Of a stretch of 64,000 nt of DNA, positions 9,128-20,439 are shown one piece after another; position 1 is the stretch's first letter; each line of letters begins with the position of its first letter. This DNA comes from Desulfacinum sp. Its GTDB lineage: Bacteria > Desulfobacterota > Syntrophobacteria > Syntrophobacterales > DSM-9756. Location: NCBI GenBank assembly GCA_014359885.1, contig JACIYN010000005.1, positions 62,001 through 126,000 on the forward strand. The letters are read 5' to 3'. Both the position numbers and the translations under genes were made by a program. The notes under the pieces were generated by a model. That model was not told the origin of the DNA, made no database searches, and worked only from the letters and a program-made list of their open reading frames with translations.

Positions 9128-9598
9128 ATGGAAAAGATCCCCATCACCCGGAACGGATACCGGCACCTGGCGGCGGAACTTCTTCACCTGCGCCGCGTGG
9201 TGAGGCCGAGAGTGCTGGAGGAGCTGCAGGAGGCCCGGCTTTTCGGGATCAAGGCCGACAACCAGCAATATCTCCTGGCCCGGGAAAACCATTCCGTCCT
9301 GCTTCGCAAGATCCACGACCTGGAGACGAAGCTGGCGCAGTGCGAAATCTTCGTGGGTCGCAAGTTCACCTCCAAGGTGGTGGGGTTCGGCACCTGGACG
9401 GTGGTCCGAAACCTGGAAACAGGGGAGACCCTTCGCTTTCAGATGGTGGGCCCCTACGAATCCGATGTGGCCAACGGCCGCTTGTCGATCCTCTCCCCCG
9501 TGGGCCAATCCCTCATGGGGCGGTCGGAAGGCGACGAGGTGACCGTCTTCACGCCGGCAGGCGAAAGGACCTATCAAGTCCTGGAGATTCTTGGCTGA
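9128..9598 (+). CDS. GreA/GreB-family transcription elongation factor-like protein
   Basis: The product is 156 residues. The N-terminal half (about 1-75) reads as a helical coiled coil beginning ITRNGYRHLAAELLHL. The C-terminal half (about 80-155) is the FKBP-like GreA_GreB domain with GDEVTVFTPAGERTYQVLEI at the end. GreA factors reach into the RNA polymerase secondary channel and stimulate transcript cleavage. The coiled-coil tip does not show the usual acidic pair clearly (RLFGIKADNQQYL in place of the canonical AxENxEY block). Transcript-cleavage activity is therefore uncertain and a variant role is possible. Confidence 0.8.
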   Translation: MEKIPITRNGYRHLAAELLHLRRVVRPRVLEELQEARLFGIKADNQQYLLARENHSVLLRKIHDLETKLAQCEIFVGRKFTSKVVGFGTWTVVRNLETGETLRFQMVGPYESDVANGRLSILSPVGQSLMGRSEGDEVTVFTPAGERTYQVLEILG

Positions 9599-9610
9599 TT
9601 CCGGCCTCGC

Positions 9611-9648
9611 CCCCCATCACTCGTCACTCCTCACCCATCACCCCTTCA
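9611..9648. repeat. Degenerate GTGATG/GTGAC simple repeat overlapping the rtcB stop
   Basis: Repeated CATCACTCGTCACTC-type units fill the short convergent gap. Read on the minus strand they begin at the rtcB TGA stop. Related stretches occur at 42012-42060, 51097-51170 and 53197-53224. Confidence 0.65.
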
Positions 9649-11095
9649 TGACTCCCAGCGGTTTCAGCCGGGCCACCGGGCGGCTGATGCCGGCACCCTG
9701 CACCACGGCCACCACATCGCTCACGTCCTTGTAGGCCTCGGGCATCTCTTCGCTCAGGGTCGCCTTGCCGGCCGCCGTCACAAACACCCCCTGTTGTTCC
9801 AGTTCCTTGGCGATGCTCCGCCCCCTGGCGGACTTGATGGCCTGGTGGCGGCTGAGCACGCGGCCCGCCCCGTGACAGGTGCTCCCGAAGGTCTCCGCCA
9901 TGGCCCGGTCCGTCCCCACCAGGACGTAGCTGTAGCGGCCCATGTCCCCCGGGATGAGAACGGGCTGCCCGACCGCCCTGTAGACAGGGGGCACCGCCGG
10001 GTGGCCCGCCGCAAAGGCCCGGGTGGCCCCCTTGCGGTGGACGCACAGTTTCCGCAGGCGGCCTTCCACGGTGTGCTCCTCGATCTTGGCCATGTTGTGG
10101 CACACGTCGTAGAGCAGACGCAGGCCCAGCCGCTCCGCCGACGTGCCGAAGAACTGCTCGAAGGTCTCGCGCACCCAGTGGGTGATCATCTGGCGGTTGG
10201 CGAAGGCGAAATTGGCCGCCGCCCCCATGGCCCCCAGGTAGTCCCGCCCCTCCCGGGATTCCACGGGCGCGCAGCAAAGCTGCTTGTCGGGAAGGTGGAT
10301 GCCGTACTTGGAGGCGCTTTTGAGGAGAAGGCGGATGTAGTCGTCGCACACCTGATGGCCCAACCCGCGGGACCCGGTGTGCACGAAGACGGTGATCCCG
10401 CCCGGCTGAAGCCCGAAGACCTCGGCCACCCCCGGATCATACACCTCCTCCACCACCCCCACTTCCACGAAATGGTTTCCCGATCCCAGGGTACCCAGCT
10501 GGGAGCGGCCCCGTTCCCGGGCCTTGGCAGACACTTTGGACGGGTCGGCCCAGGGGATGCAGCCCCCTTCTTCGATCTTTTCCAGGTCCGACGGATCTCC
10601 GTAGCCTTTGGCCACCGCCCAGGCCGCGCCCTGCTCCAGGACGCGATCCAGCTCGGCATCCTTGAGCTTCATGTCTTTCCTGGAAGACCCCACTCCGGAA
10701 GGAATGTTTGTGAAAAGGGCTGACACCAGGTCCTTGATCCTTTCTCCTCCCACCTCCTTCAGGGTCAGGTGGCTGGTCATGAGCCGGACGCCGCAGTTGA
10801 TGTCATAGCCCACACCTCCCGGGGACACCACGCCCTCCTCCACGCTGAAGGCGGCCACCCCGCCGATGGGAAAGCCGTAACCCCAGTGGATGTCCGGCAT
10901 GGCCATGGAATACCCCACGATCCCGGGAAGACAAGCCACGTTGCTCACCTGCTCCAAGGCCTGTTCCTCCTGGATCGCTCGAATCATCTCCTCCGTGGCA
11001 AAGACCAAGCCGTCCGTCTTCATGGCCCCCTGGCGGGGGATCTTCCAACGCCACGGATCCACTTGTTCCAGATTCCAGGTCTTTCTTGCACCCAT
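9638..11095 (-). CDS. rtcB: RNA-splicing ligase RtcB
   Basis: The product is 485 residues with RtcB family blocks: MPDIHWGYGFPIGGVAAF, VSPGGVGYDINCGVR (metal-binding Asp/Cys), LGTLGSGNHFVEV, FVHTGSRGLGHQV and, near the C-terminus, TCHGAGRVLSR with the guanylylated-His region. RtcB joins 2',3'-cyclic phosphate (or 3'-phosphate) and 5'-OH RNA ends using GTP and Mn2+. The ATG at 11095 was chosen because GGAGGAGG lies directly upstream; the longer frame begins in non-conserved sequence. It is preceded by archease, its activating partner, on the same strand with a 43-bp gap. Confidence 0.95.
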   Translation of the reverse strand: MGARKTWNLEQVDPWRWKIPRQGAMKTDGLVFATEEMIRAIQEEQALEQVSNVACLPGIVGYSMAMPDIHWGYGFPIGGVAAFSVEEGVVSPGGVGYDINCGVRLMTSHLTLKEVGGERIKDLVSALFTNIPSGVGSSRKDMKLKDAELDRVLEQGAAWAVAKGYGDPSDLEKIEEGGCIPWADPSKVSAKARERGRSQLGTLGSGNHFVEVGVVEEVYDPGVAEVFGLQPGGITVFVHTGSRGLGHQVCDDYIRLLLKSASKYGIHLPDKQLCCAPVESREGRDYLGAMGAAANFAFANRQMITHWVRETFEQFFGTSAERLGLRLLYDVCHNMAKIEEHTVEGRLRKLCVHRKGATRAFAAGHPAVPPVYRAVGQPVLIPGDMGRYSYVLVGTDRAMAETFGSTCHGAGRVLSRHQAIKSARGRSIAKELEQQGVFVTAAGKATLSEEMPEAYKDVSDVVAVVQGAGISRPVARLKPLGVMKG

Positions 11096-11138
11096 GATTC
11101 CTCCTCCAACGCTGCGGTCCGCTCCGGGACCCGATGGT

Positions 11139-11573
11139 TTACACGTCAAAGATCACCTGGGCTTCCCAGCCGTCTTCCAGTCTTTCCACTTTCAATCCAT
11201 GGTAGGTGACCGCCTTGTAGACCAACTGCACCTCATGGCGATCGGGATCCAGGCCCTCTCCCGCGATCCGCCCGTGAAGCGTCCAGCCGGCACCTCTTTC
11301 CAGGGAAACCTGTGCGGATCGGCCCAGAAAGCCTTCCGTCTCGAAAAGGAACAAGAGCTCCGAGAGCCAGACCACCAACAGGTCGTCCAGTTCCGATGCA
11401 TCCACCACCACGGCCCTGTGTTCCCGCTCTTCCACGGTGGCCCGATCCACCATGAGGTCATAGAAGGCATGGGCGGCCACCTGGAAAAGCTCCTCGAGGC
11501 TTCGGGCCCGGGCCCGGAAACCCGCATCCGCCGTATGGTCCAACAGTTCGTATCCTCCCGCTTCGATTTTCAT
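11139..11573 (-). CDS. Archease, RtcB-activating protein
   Basis: The product is about 144 residues with the archease signature YELLDHTADAGFRARA near the N-terminus and the C-terminal block VTYHGLKVE preceding QVIFDV. The two acidic metal ligands, the Asp in DHTAD and the final Asp in FDV, are present. Archease accelerates guanylylation and turnover of RtcB, and it sits just upstream of rtcB in the same orientation. The ATG at 11573 has GGAAGG upstream; an ATG at 11585 or a GTG at 11600 would add 4 or 9 residues. The start is therefore uncertain while the family call is firm. Confidence 0.92.
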   Translation of the reverse strand: MKIEAGGYELLDHTADAGFRARARSLEELFQVAAHAFYDLMVDRATVEEREHRAVVVDASELDDLLVVWLSELLFLFETEGFLGRSAQVSLERGAGWTLHGRIAGEGLDPDRHEVQLVYKAVTYHGLKVERLEDGWEAQVIFDV

Positions 11574-11695
11574 TTTTCCTTCCATTTCCGTCCCTGTCAC
11601 TCCACTCTCACCTGCGCCGCCCCGCCTCTTTAATCCCTATCAACTCGGGCCCCAAAAGAGAAGCGGATCCCAAGGGGCGCACAATCAATTATCCC

Positions 11696-11724
11696 TTGAC
11701 TTCATGGGGGCTCATCATTACACT
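11696..11724 (+). promoter_or_regulatory. Sigma-70-type promoter of tRNA-Gly
   Basis: TTGACT (11696-11701) and TACACT (11719-11724) are separated by exactly 17 bp and lie about 20 bp before the mature tRNA 5' end. This is a near-consensus housekeeping promoter in the expected place. Confidence 0.8.
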
Positions 11725-11744
11725 TCGCATGCTGTGGCGAACGG

Positions 11745-11820
11745 GCGGGCATAGCTCAGTTGGTAGAGCACGAGCTTCCCAAGCTTGGGGTCGCGGGTTC
11801 GAGTCCCGTTGCCCGCTCCA
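11745..11820 (+). tRNA. tRNA-Gly, anticodon CCC
   Basis: A complete cloverleaf is visible: acceptor GCGGGCA pairs perfectly with TGCCCGC, the D-arm is GCTC/GAGC, and the anticodon stem CGAGC/GCTTG has loop TTCCCAA (anticodon CCC, reading GGG glycine codons). The T-arm is GCGGG-TTCGAGT-CCCGT. Discriminator T and a genomically encoded CCA end at 11820. Confidence 0.96.
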
Positions 11821-12004
11821 GCAGCCCACAAGGTGCTCACCCTTCCAGAGGCGGAAGGCTTCCCTTATTGAGGTTGGCGTCGGGCCCGGCGACGGCGTAC
11901 GCCTACTTCGATTAGTGGATGACGATGTTCAACACGGTCTTTTGTGAACGCAGTTTGCATTTGCACTGAAGCCGGATCTCCACTGATCATTCGTCTGCTA
12001 ATGG

Positions 12005-12032
12005 AAGTGGGCAAATTGCCCACTTTTTTTTT
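12005..12032 (+). terminator. Intrinsic terminator or attenuator upstream of rimP
   Basis: AAGTGGGCAA and TTGCCCACTT form a 10-bp stem with a one-base loop, followed by a run of nine T (12024-12032). It lies about 185 bp after tRNA-Gly and 38 bp before rimP. It could end the tRNA transcript or act as an attenuator in the leader of the nusA operon. Confidence 0.85.
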
Positions 12033-12070
12033 GCAGCCGAGCCGGCGGATCGGGAGTCATTTCAACGGGC

Positions 12071-12577
12071 ATGGAGACATCGGAAGACAGGTCCCGGCAG
12101 ATCGTTGAGCGCGTTTGGTCCCTGGCCACACCGGTGATTCGAGCCGAGGGCTTGGAATTGATTGAAGTGGAATACCGCAGGGAGAGTCAGGGCTGGGTTC
12201 TGCGCCTTTTCGTGGATGGGGAAGACGGAGTCACGGTGGAGGACTGTGCCGTGGTCAGCCGGGTTGTGGGCGATCTTCTGGACGTGGAGGATCCCATCTC
12301 GGGCCCCTACCATTTGGAGGTCTCCTCCCCCGGGCTGGACCGGCCCTTGCGCAGGTGGGAACACTTTCAGGCTCACCTGGGCATGACCGTTTTTGTTCGA
12401 ACTCGTGAGGCGCTCGAAGGGCGAAAAAACTTCAAGGGAACGCTCGTGGACGCCCGTCCGGAGACCATCCAGATGGACTGCGACGGCAACGTCCATGAGA
12501 TCGCCCTGGACAATATCGAAAGAGCCCGGCTCCGCTACTTTGAGTCGCAGGAAGGCTCCAAGCGTTCCCCCACTTAG
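12071..12577 (+). CDS. rimP: Ribosome maturation factor RimP
   Basis: The product is 168 residues. The N-terminal domain (about 8-85) includes LELIEVEYRRESQGWVLRLF and the block GVTVEDCAVVSRVVGDLLD. The signature YHLEVSSPGLDRPLRRWEHF follows, and the C-terminal SH3-like part covers about 95-160. RimP assists late 30S subunit maturation. It is the first protein gene of the conserved rimP-nusA-ylxR-infB operon and lies behind a terminator-like hairpin. No strong Shine-Dalgarno is seen ahead of the ATG at 12071. Confidence 0.95.
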   Translation: METSEDRSRQIVERVWSLATPVIRAEGLELIEVEYRRESQGWVLRLFVDGEDGVTVEDCAVVSRVVGDLLDVEDPISGPYHLEVSSPGLDRPLRRWEHFQAHLGMTVFVRTREALEGRKNFKGTLVDARPETIQMDCDGNVHEIALDNIERARLRYFESQEGSKRSPT

Positions 12578-12638
12578 CGACCGTGCACAGGGCTGGCACC
12601 GGACGGGCAGTGAAAGGATTTTGAGGAGATAACAGATT

Positions 12639-14099
12639 ATGGAGAGGGAACCACTAAAGCGGTTGGTCGACCAGGTGAGTCGTGAAAAGGGGATCGACCG
12701 TGCCGTTCTGATCGAGACCTTGGAAGAGGCCGTCAAATCGGCCGTCAAGAAGCGCTACGGGTCCAAGATCGACGTTGAGGTGAGCTTCAACGAAGAGTTC
12801 GGGGAAATGGAGGCCTTCCTTTTCAAGGAAGTGGTGGAGACGGTCAGCGACCCGGACAAGGAGATCTCCCTGGAAGAGGCGCAAGCGCTGGATCCCGAAA
12901 GCCAGATCGGCGACGAGCTGGGCATTCGCATGGATACGGACACCCTGGGCCGCATCGCCGCCCAGTCCGCCAAGCAGGTGATCATCCAGAAGATGAAGGA
13001 TGCCGAAAGGGAGGCCACGTACGAAGAGTACAAGGACCGCAAGCGCGAGATCATCAACGGCATCGTCCAGCGGGTGGACCGCTCCGGGATCATCGTCAAC
13101 CTGGGCCGCGCCGAAGCCATCCTGCCCGTCAAAGAGCAGATCCCGAGGGAGATCTACCGTCAGGGCGACCGCATCCGCGCCTACATCCTGGACGTGAAGA
13201 AGATCAGCAAGGGCCCGCAGATCATCCTGAGCCGCACCCATCCGGACTTTCTCATCCAGCTCTTCCGCATGGAGGTGCCGGAGGTGGCCGACGGGACGGT
13301 GAGCATTCTGGCGGCGGCCCGGGAGCCGGGGTCCCGCGCCAAGATCGCCGTCGTCTCCCGCGACCCGGACGTGGACCCGGTGGGAGCCTGCGTGGGCATG
13401 AAGGGATCGCGTGTCCAGGCGGTGGTCCAGGAGCTGAGGGGAGAAAAGATCGACATCGTTCCCTGGAACATGGATCCCGCCAAGTTCGTGGTGAACGCCC
13501 TGGCCCCGGCCATCATCACCAAGGTCATCATCGACCAGGCCAACAAGAGCATGGAGGTGGTGGTTCCGGACGACCAGCTGTCCCTGGCCATCGGAAGACG
13601 CGGCCAGAACGTGCGGCTCGCTTCCAGGATCACCGGATGGCACATCGACGTGAAGAGTGAATCGCGTTACGAGCGCCAAAAGCAAGCGGGCTATCAGTCG
13701 CTGCTCTACATCGACAGCCTGACCGAAGAAATGGCCGACCGCCTCTACGAGGCGGGCATCACCTCCCTGGAAGAGTTTTGCGAGGCCGGCCTGGAAGAGC
13801 TTCAGTCCCTCACGGACCTTTCGGAAGCGGCACTGGCCGCCATGCAGGCGCAGGCCAGGGAGCTCCTGGAGTCGGGATTCGACCCCCACGCCGAGTGGGA
13901 AGAGGAAGAGGATGCCGTCCCGGAGCCGTGGGAAGAAGCGGAAGCCGCTGCCGAAGAGGCAGTGGAAGACTCCGGAGACCAGGGACCTGCGGAGACGGCG
14001 GAGGCCCCTTCCCGTGAGGACGACGCCTCGGCGGCGGACGTCCCCGGAGATGAGTCGGGCGGGTTATCCGAAACCACGGAAGACGAGGGCCGCAACTGA
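12639..14099 (+). CDS. nusA: Transcription termination/antitermination factor NusA
   Basis: The product is 486 residues. The N-terminal RNA-polymerase-binding domain (about 1-125) is followed by an S1 domain (about 130-200, NGIVQRVDRSGIIVNLGRAE). Two KH domains occupy about 200-345 (DPVGACVGMKGSRVQAVVQE and LSLAIGRRGQNVRLASRITG). One helix-hairpin-helix-like repeat lies at about 360-405 (MADRLYEAGITSLEEFCEAG), and the tail of about 80 residues is rich in Glu, Ala and Asp. NusA modulates pausing, termination and antitermination. It is followed directly by ylxR and infB. The acidic tail replaces the second C-terminal repeat seen in E. coli. Confidence 0.97.
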   Translation: MEREPLKRLVDQVSREKGIDRAVLIETLEEAVKSAVKKRYGSKIDVEVSFNEEFGEMEAFLFKEVVETVSDPDKEISLEEAQALDPESQIGDELGIRMDTDTLGRIAAQSAKQVIIQKMKDAEREATYEEYKDRKREIINGIVQRVDRSGIIVNLGRAEAILPVKEQIPREIYRQGDRIRAYILDVKKISKGPQIILSRTHPDFLIQLFRMEVPEVADGTVSILAAAREPGSRAKIAVVSRDPDVDPVGACVGMKGSRVQAVVQELRGEKIDIVPWNMDPAKFVVNALAPAIITKVIIDQANKSMEVVVPDDQLSLAIGRRGQNVRLASRITGWHIDVKSESRYERQKQAGYQSLLYIDSLTEEMADRLYEAGITSLEEFCEAGLEELQSLTDLSEAALAAMQAQARELLESGFDPHAEWEEEEDAVPEPWEEAEAAAEEAVEDSGDQGPAETAEAPSREDDASAADVPGDESGGLSETTEDEGRN

Positions 14100-14101
14100 G
14101 T

Positions 14102-14419
14102 GTGGGGCGAGCGGGTCACATCCCTTACAGAACCTGCCTGGTTTGCCGATCCCGCCGGCCCAAGGCGTCGCTCCTTCGTCTCGCGGTGGACGATCGGGGC
14201 GAGGTGGTTCCGGACCCGCGCCAGGAAAGGCCCGGACGGGGCGCCTATGTGTGCAGCGCGTGCCTGGGGCGGCTCACCTTTGATCGGCGTGTGCAGCGCG
14301 CCTTCCGAGGCCGGGCGGTTCGTTTTTCCCGGACCCTGGAAGGTTGGATGGAAGACCGGGACGGGACGCCCGCTGACGGAGGCTTTCGGGAGGAAAAACC
14401 ACCATGTGTGCGTAGATGA
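14102..14419 (+). CDS. YlxR (DUF448) family RNA-binding protein
   Basis: The product is 105 residues with the DUF448 signature RTCLVCRSRRPKASLLRL and the second block RPGRGAYVCSACLGRL. The GTG start at 14102 lies three bases after the nusA stop, consistent with translational coupling; another GTG overlaps at 14100. Family members are small, basic, putatively RNA-binding proteins encoded between nusA and infB in many bacteria. Their precise role is not settled. Only the first 80 residues resemble the family; the tail is Glu/Gly/Asp-rich. Confidence 0.88.
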   Translation: MGRAGHIPYRTCLVCRSRRPKASLLRLAVDDRGEVVPDPRQERPGRGAYVCSACLGRLTFDRRVQRAFRGRAVRFSRTLEGWMEDRDGTPADGGFREEKPPCVRR

Positions 14420-14479
14420 ATCGATACGGGCCGCCGGGCGGCTTGGATGAAGAGTATTTGGACATAGGGGGACGGTTGC

Positions 14480-17389
<2,910 letters not shown>

Positions 17390-17459
17390 AAGGCTGTCCT
17401 GGAATTGGCAACTTCGCCGCTCCCGCGGCGGCGGGAGTCTCTATCCGAAGGGAACGCAC

Positions 17460-17753
17460 ATGTCGGTGACCGTGGGGATCGCCCGGGTGACCTTCAGGCT
17501 CCATGACAACCATTCCTTGAAGGGCAAACGGAAGGTGGTCAAGAGCCTGATCGAAAAGAGTCGACACCGCTTCCAGGTTTCCATCGCCGAGGTGGACGAC
17601 CTGGACGTGTACCAGCGGGCGACGCTGGGAGTGGCCGTTATCGGCAACAATTCCCGGGTCCTCAACTCCGTGCTGGATCGGGTCATCGATTACATGGAGT
17701 CTTTGGGGTTGGCGGACCTGGAGGACTCCGACATTGAACTGATCTCCCTTTGA
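17460..17753 (+). CDS. DUF503 (YlxP-like) protein
   Basis: The product is 97 residues and matches the DUF503/YlxP pattern, with HSLKGKRKVVKSLIEKSRHR in the first half and AEVDDLDVYQRATLGVAVI in the second. The family is small, probably a ferredoxin-like fold. It is usually found between infB and rbfA, as here, suggesting a role in ribosome assembly or initiation that remains undefined. The ATG at 17460 follows the infB stop by about 70 bp. Confidence 0.87.
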   Translation: MSVTVGIARVTFRLHDNHSLKGKRKVVKSLIEKSRHRFQVSIAEVDDLDVYQRATLGVAVIGNNSRVLNSVLDRVIDYMESLGLADLEDSDIELISL

Positions 17754-17773
17754 GCGGAGGTCTGCGAGGAACC

Positions 17774-18121
17774 ATGGAATACAAGAGAGCGGATCGCGTG
17801 GCGGACGTGCTCCAGAGGACCATCGCCGAGCTGTTGTACCGGCGCGTCCGAGATCCCCGACTGACCAAGATCACCATCACGGGCGTGGAACTGACCGACG
17901 ATCTGCGGCACGCACGGGTCTTCTACTGCATGGTGGGCACGGATTCGGAAAAGGACCTGGCGGCGTCCGCCTTGGCCAAGGCGGCCCCTTTCATCCGCCG
18001 GGAAGTGGGCAAGCGGGTCCACCTGAAGTATCTGCCCAGCTTCACCTTCTCCTACGACGAATCCTTCGACTACGGAGAAAAGATTGAGCGGCTTTTGCGT
18101 GAGTTGCGCGACGATGAGTGA
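17774..18121 (+). CDS. rbfA: Ribosome-binding factor A (RbfA)
   Basis: The product is 115 residues with the KH-like fold and family blocks RADRVADVLQRTIAELLYRRVRDPRL, ITGVELTDDLRHARVFY and the C-terminal SFTFSYDESFDYG region. RbfA binds the 30S subunit during late maturation and cold adaptation. The ATG at 17774 is preceded by GAGGA at good spacing, so it is preferred over an upstream TTG at 17750 that would overlap the previous gene. It overlaps nrnA by 8 bp. Confidence 0.94.
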   Translation: MEYKRADRVADVLQRTIAELLYRRVRDPRLTKITITGVELTDDLRHARVFYCMVGTDSEKDLAASALAKAAPFIRREVGKRVHLKYLPSFTFSYDESFDYGEKIERLLRELRDDE

Positions 18122-19121
18122 GACCAGCCTGTCCGTACTGAACGACATCCAACAGGTGATCCGGCGGGCCACGCGACTGGCCGTGGCCACCCACGTCCGC
18201 CCGGACGGCGATGCGGTCGGAGCCCTGCTCGCCACCGTCACCCTGCTACGGAAACTGGGCAAACAGGCCGACGCCTATTGCCAGGACCCTCCCCCGCCGG
18301 GCCACGACTTCCTGGAAGGCGCGGAATCGATCCGGCACCTCTGGGATGCGGGCGCCGCCTACGATGCGGCGATCCTGGTGGACTGCGGAGAGTTCCAACG
18401 GGTCGGCGAAGACCTGGCCCGAAAGATCGCCCAAGTCCCCGTGCTGGTGAACATCGATCATCACATGAACCACGATCCCTTCGGCACCGTGGCATGGGTG
18501 GACCCCCAGGCCAGCAGCACCTGCGAGATGCTGTACGTGCTGTGTCGGCATGTGGGCGTGGAAGTGGACAAGGCCCTGGCCGGGCAGCTTTACACGGGGA
18601 TCCTCACCGATACGGGATCCTTCCGCTTTTCCAACACCACCCACCAGGTGCTGACCATCGCCGCGGATCTGGTGGCCCGCGGGGCCGACCCCGCCTTCAT
18701 CGCCGGTCGGATTTATGACTCCGCATCCCCCGGGCGCCTGCACCTCTTGGCCAGGGTTCTGAACACCGTGGAGTACCATGCGGATGACCGCTTGGCCACG
18801 GCGGAACTGACCCAGGCCATGTTCCGCGAGACCCGCACCGGCCGCGAGGACGCCGAAGGGTTCATCAACCATCTACGCAGCGTCAAGACGGTTCTCATGG
18901 CCATCCTTTTCCGGGAGGACCCGGACCAAGTGGTCCATGTGAGCCTCCGGTCCAAGGACCCCGTGGATGTGGCGGCTTTCGCCCGCACTTACGGAGGCGG
19001 AGGACACCGGCACGCCGCCGCGTTTCGAATGGAGGGACGCCTGGACCGTGTTCGAAAAGCCGTGACCCAGGCAGCCGTGGCCCTCCTTGAACGCACGGCC
19101 GCGGGAAAGCCGATGCCATGA
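18114..19121 (+). CDS. nrnA: DHH-family oligoribonuclease / pAp phosphatase (NrnA-like)
   Basis: The product is 335 residues. The DHH domain carries THVRPDGDAVGALLA, ILVDCGEFQRVG and NIDHHMNHDPFG, giving the metal-binding Asp/His set. The DHHA1 domain ends in YGGGGHRHAAAFRMEG. NrnA degrades nano-RNAs and dephosphorylates 3'-phosphoadenosine 5'-phosphate. The ATG at 18114 overlaps the rbfA stop (8 bp), and the stop overlaps the truB start (ATGA), so the three are tightly coupled. In a sulfur-metabolising host the pAp phosphatase activity would be relevant, but that is inference. Confidence 0.93.
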   Translation: MSETSLSVLNDIQQVIRRATRLAVATHVRPDGDAVGALLATVTLLRKLGKQADAYCQDPPPPGHDFLEGAESIRHLWDAGAAYDAAILVDCGEFQRVGEDLARKIAQVPVLVNIDHHMNHDPFGTVAWVDPQASSTCEMLYVLCRHVGVEVDKALAGQLYTGILTDTGSFRFSNTTHQVLTIAADLVARGADPAFIAGRIYDSASPGRLHLLARVLNTVEYHADDRLATAELTQAMFRETRTGREDAEGFINHLRSVKTVLMAILFREDPDQVVHVSLRSKDPVDVAAFARTYGGGGHRHAAAFRMEGRLDRVRKAVTQAAVALLERTAAGKPMP

Positions 19122-20092
19122 CGTACGGAACGGAAACCGGAATGCCGGACAAGTCCGTCCCTCGCTCCCCCCGCAGGGAATCCCTTCCCAGCGGCGTTCT
19201 ACTGGTGGACAAACCCGAGGGGTGGACATCCCACGACGTGGTGTATCGGCTGAGAAGGTGGTTCCGATGGAAAAAGGCCGGGCACTGCGGCACCCTGGAT
19301 CCTTTCGCCACGGGGTTGCTGGTGGTGTGCGTCAACGACGCCACCCGCATCGTGGATCAACTGGTGGGACACGACAAGGGGTATCGGTTTTCCCTGCAGC
19401 TGGGCGTGGAGACGGACACATTGGACCGCACCGGCCGGGTCACGGCCCGCTACCAGGGGCCTCCGGTGAAAGAAGACGCCCTGCTGGAGGCGATCCGAGC
19501 CTTTCAAGGCCCGCAGGTCCAGAAGGTCCCCAAGTATTCGGCCGTCAAGGTGGGCGGCCGGCGCCTCTACGAATGGACCCGGGCTGGCCGGGAAGTGCAA
19601 CAGCCGAAGCGGGAGGTGGTGATTCACCGGCTGGAAGTGATCCGATACCGGTGGCCGGAAGTGGAATGCGAGATTTTTTGTTCCAAAGGAACCTATGTGA
19701 GGCAGTTGGCGGCGGATGTGGGGGCCCGGCTCGGCTGTGGCGCCCACGTCACCGCTCTTCGGCGGACGGCCAGCGGCCCGTTCGCCGTGGAAGACGCATT
19801 GTCCTTGGAAACGCTCAAAGGTTGGCGCGGCGCGATGGAGTGGACCTCCCATCTCATCCCCCTCCATGCGGCCCTTTCCCATCTGCCTGCTTTGGTGATC
19901 GATGACCCGACCCTACGGGATCAGCTGCAAAGCGGACATCTGTCCGACCAATGGCTGGATACCCATGCGGCGGTTGTGGAAGGACAAACCGGCCCTGTTC
20001 GCCTGATGGGCTCCGACAACGTGCTGCTGGCCCTTTGGTGGCCCGCCGCCCGGCCCGGAGAGCGTCGTCTGAGGGTTTTTCACCAATCATGA
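19118..20092 (+). CDS. truB: tRNA pseudouridine(55) synthase TruB
   Basis: The product is 324 residues with GVLLVDKPEGWTSHDVVYRL and the catalytic block GHCGTLDPFATGLLVV, whose Asp is the nucleophile. KVPKYSAVKVGGRRLYEWTR and KGTYVRQLAADVGARLGCG follow, then a PUA-like C-terminal region. TruB makes pseudouridine 55 in the tRNA T-loop. The start overlaps the nrnA stop by 4 bp. About 25 N-terminal residues precede the conserved part; an internal ATG at codon 9 could be used instead. Confidence 0.95.
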   Translation: MTYGTETGMPDKSVPRSPRRESLPSGVLLVDKPEGWTSHDVVYRLRRWFRWKKAGHCGTLDPFATGLLVVCVNDATRIVDQLVGHDKGYRFSLQLGVETDTLDRTGRVTARYQGPPVKEDALLEAIRAFQGPQVQKVPKYSAVKVGGRRLYEWTRAGREVQQPKREVVIHRLEVIRYRWPEVECEIFCSKGTYVRQLAADVGARLGCGAHVTALRRTASGPFAVEDALSLETLKGWRGAMEWTSHLIPLHAALSHLPALVIDDPTLRDQLQSGHLSDQWLDTHAAVVEGQTGPVRLMGSDNVLLALWWPAARPGERRLRVFHQS

Positions 20093-20122
20093 AGCCACAT
20101 CAACACAAAAGGAGGAACAACC

Positions 20123-20392
20123 GTGGTTCTGACGCCTGAAAGGAAAAAGGAGATCATCGAAGATTTCAAGATCCATCCCTCGGACACGGGTTCGCCCGAA
20201 GTGCAGATCGCGCTCCTGAGCGAGCGGATCAACTATCTCACGGAGCATTTCAAGGTCCACAAGAAGGACCACCATTCGCGGCGCGGCCTCTTGAAACTGG
20301 TCGGCCAGAGGCGCCAGCTGCTCAACTACCTGAAGAAGAAGAACATCGACCGCTACCACACTCTGATCGAACGCCTGGGTCTGCGCCGCTAA
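20123..20392 (+). CDS. rpsO: 30S ribosomal protein S15
   Basis: The product is 89 residues with the S15 signature [21 protein letters not shown], then [19 protein letters not shown] and the C-terminal [21 protein letters not shown]. The start is GTG at 20123 behind a strong AAGGAGG. S15 nucleates assembly of the 30S platform. It lies 47 bp ahead of pnp, the classical rpsO-pnp arrangement. No clear RNase III-type hairpin is visible in the gap. Confidence 0.97.
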   Translation: MVLTPERKKEIIEDFKIHPSDTGSPEVQIALLSERINYLTEHFKVHKKDHHSRRGLLKLVGQRRQLLNYLKKKNIDRYHTLIERLGLRR

Positions 20393-20439
20393 GGCGAGGA
20401 ATTTTTTGAGTTCGACGGAGCAAACAGAGGAAGTCATCT

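Noticed and set aside
11821-12004. A small protein gene or riboswitch between tRNA-Gly and rimP
   Set aside because: No start with ribosome-binding site and no recognisable riboswitch consensus; left as unassigned leader.
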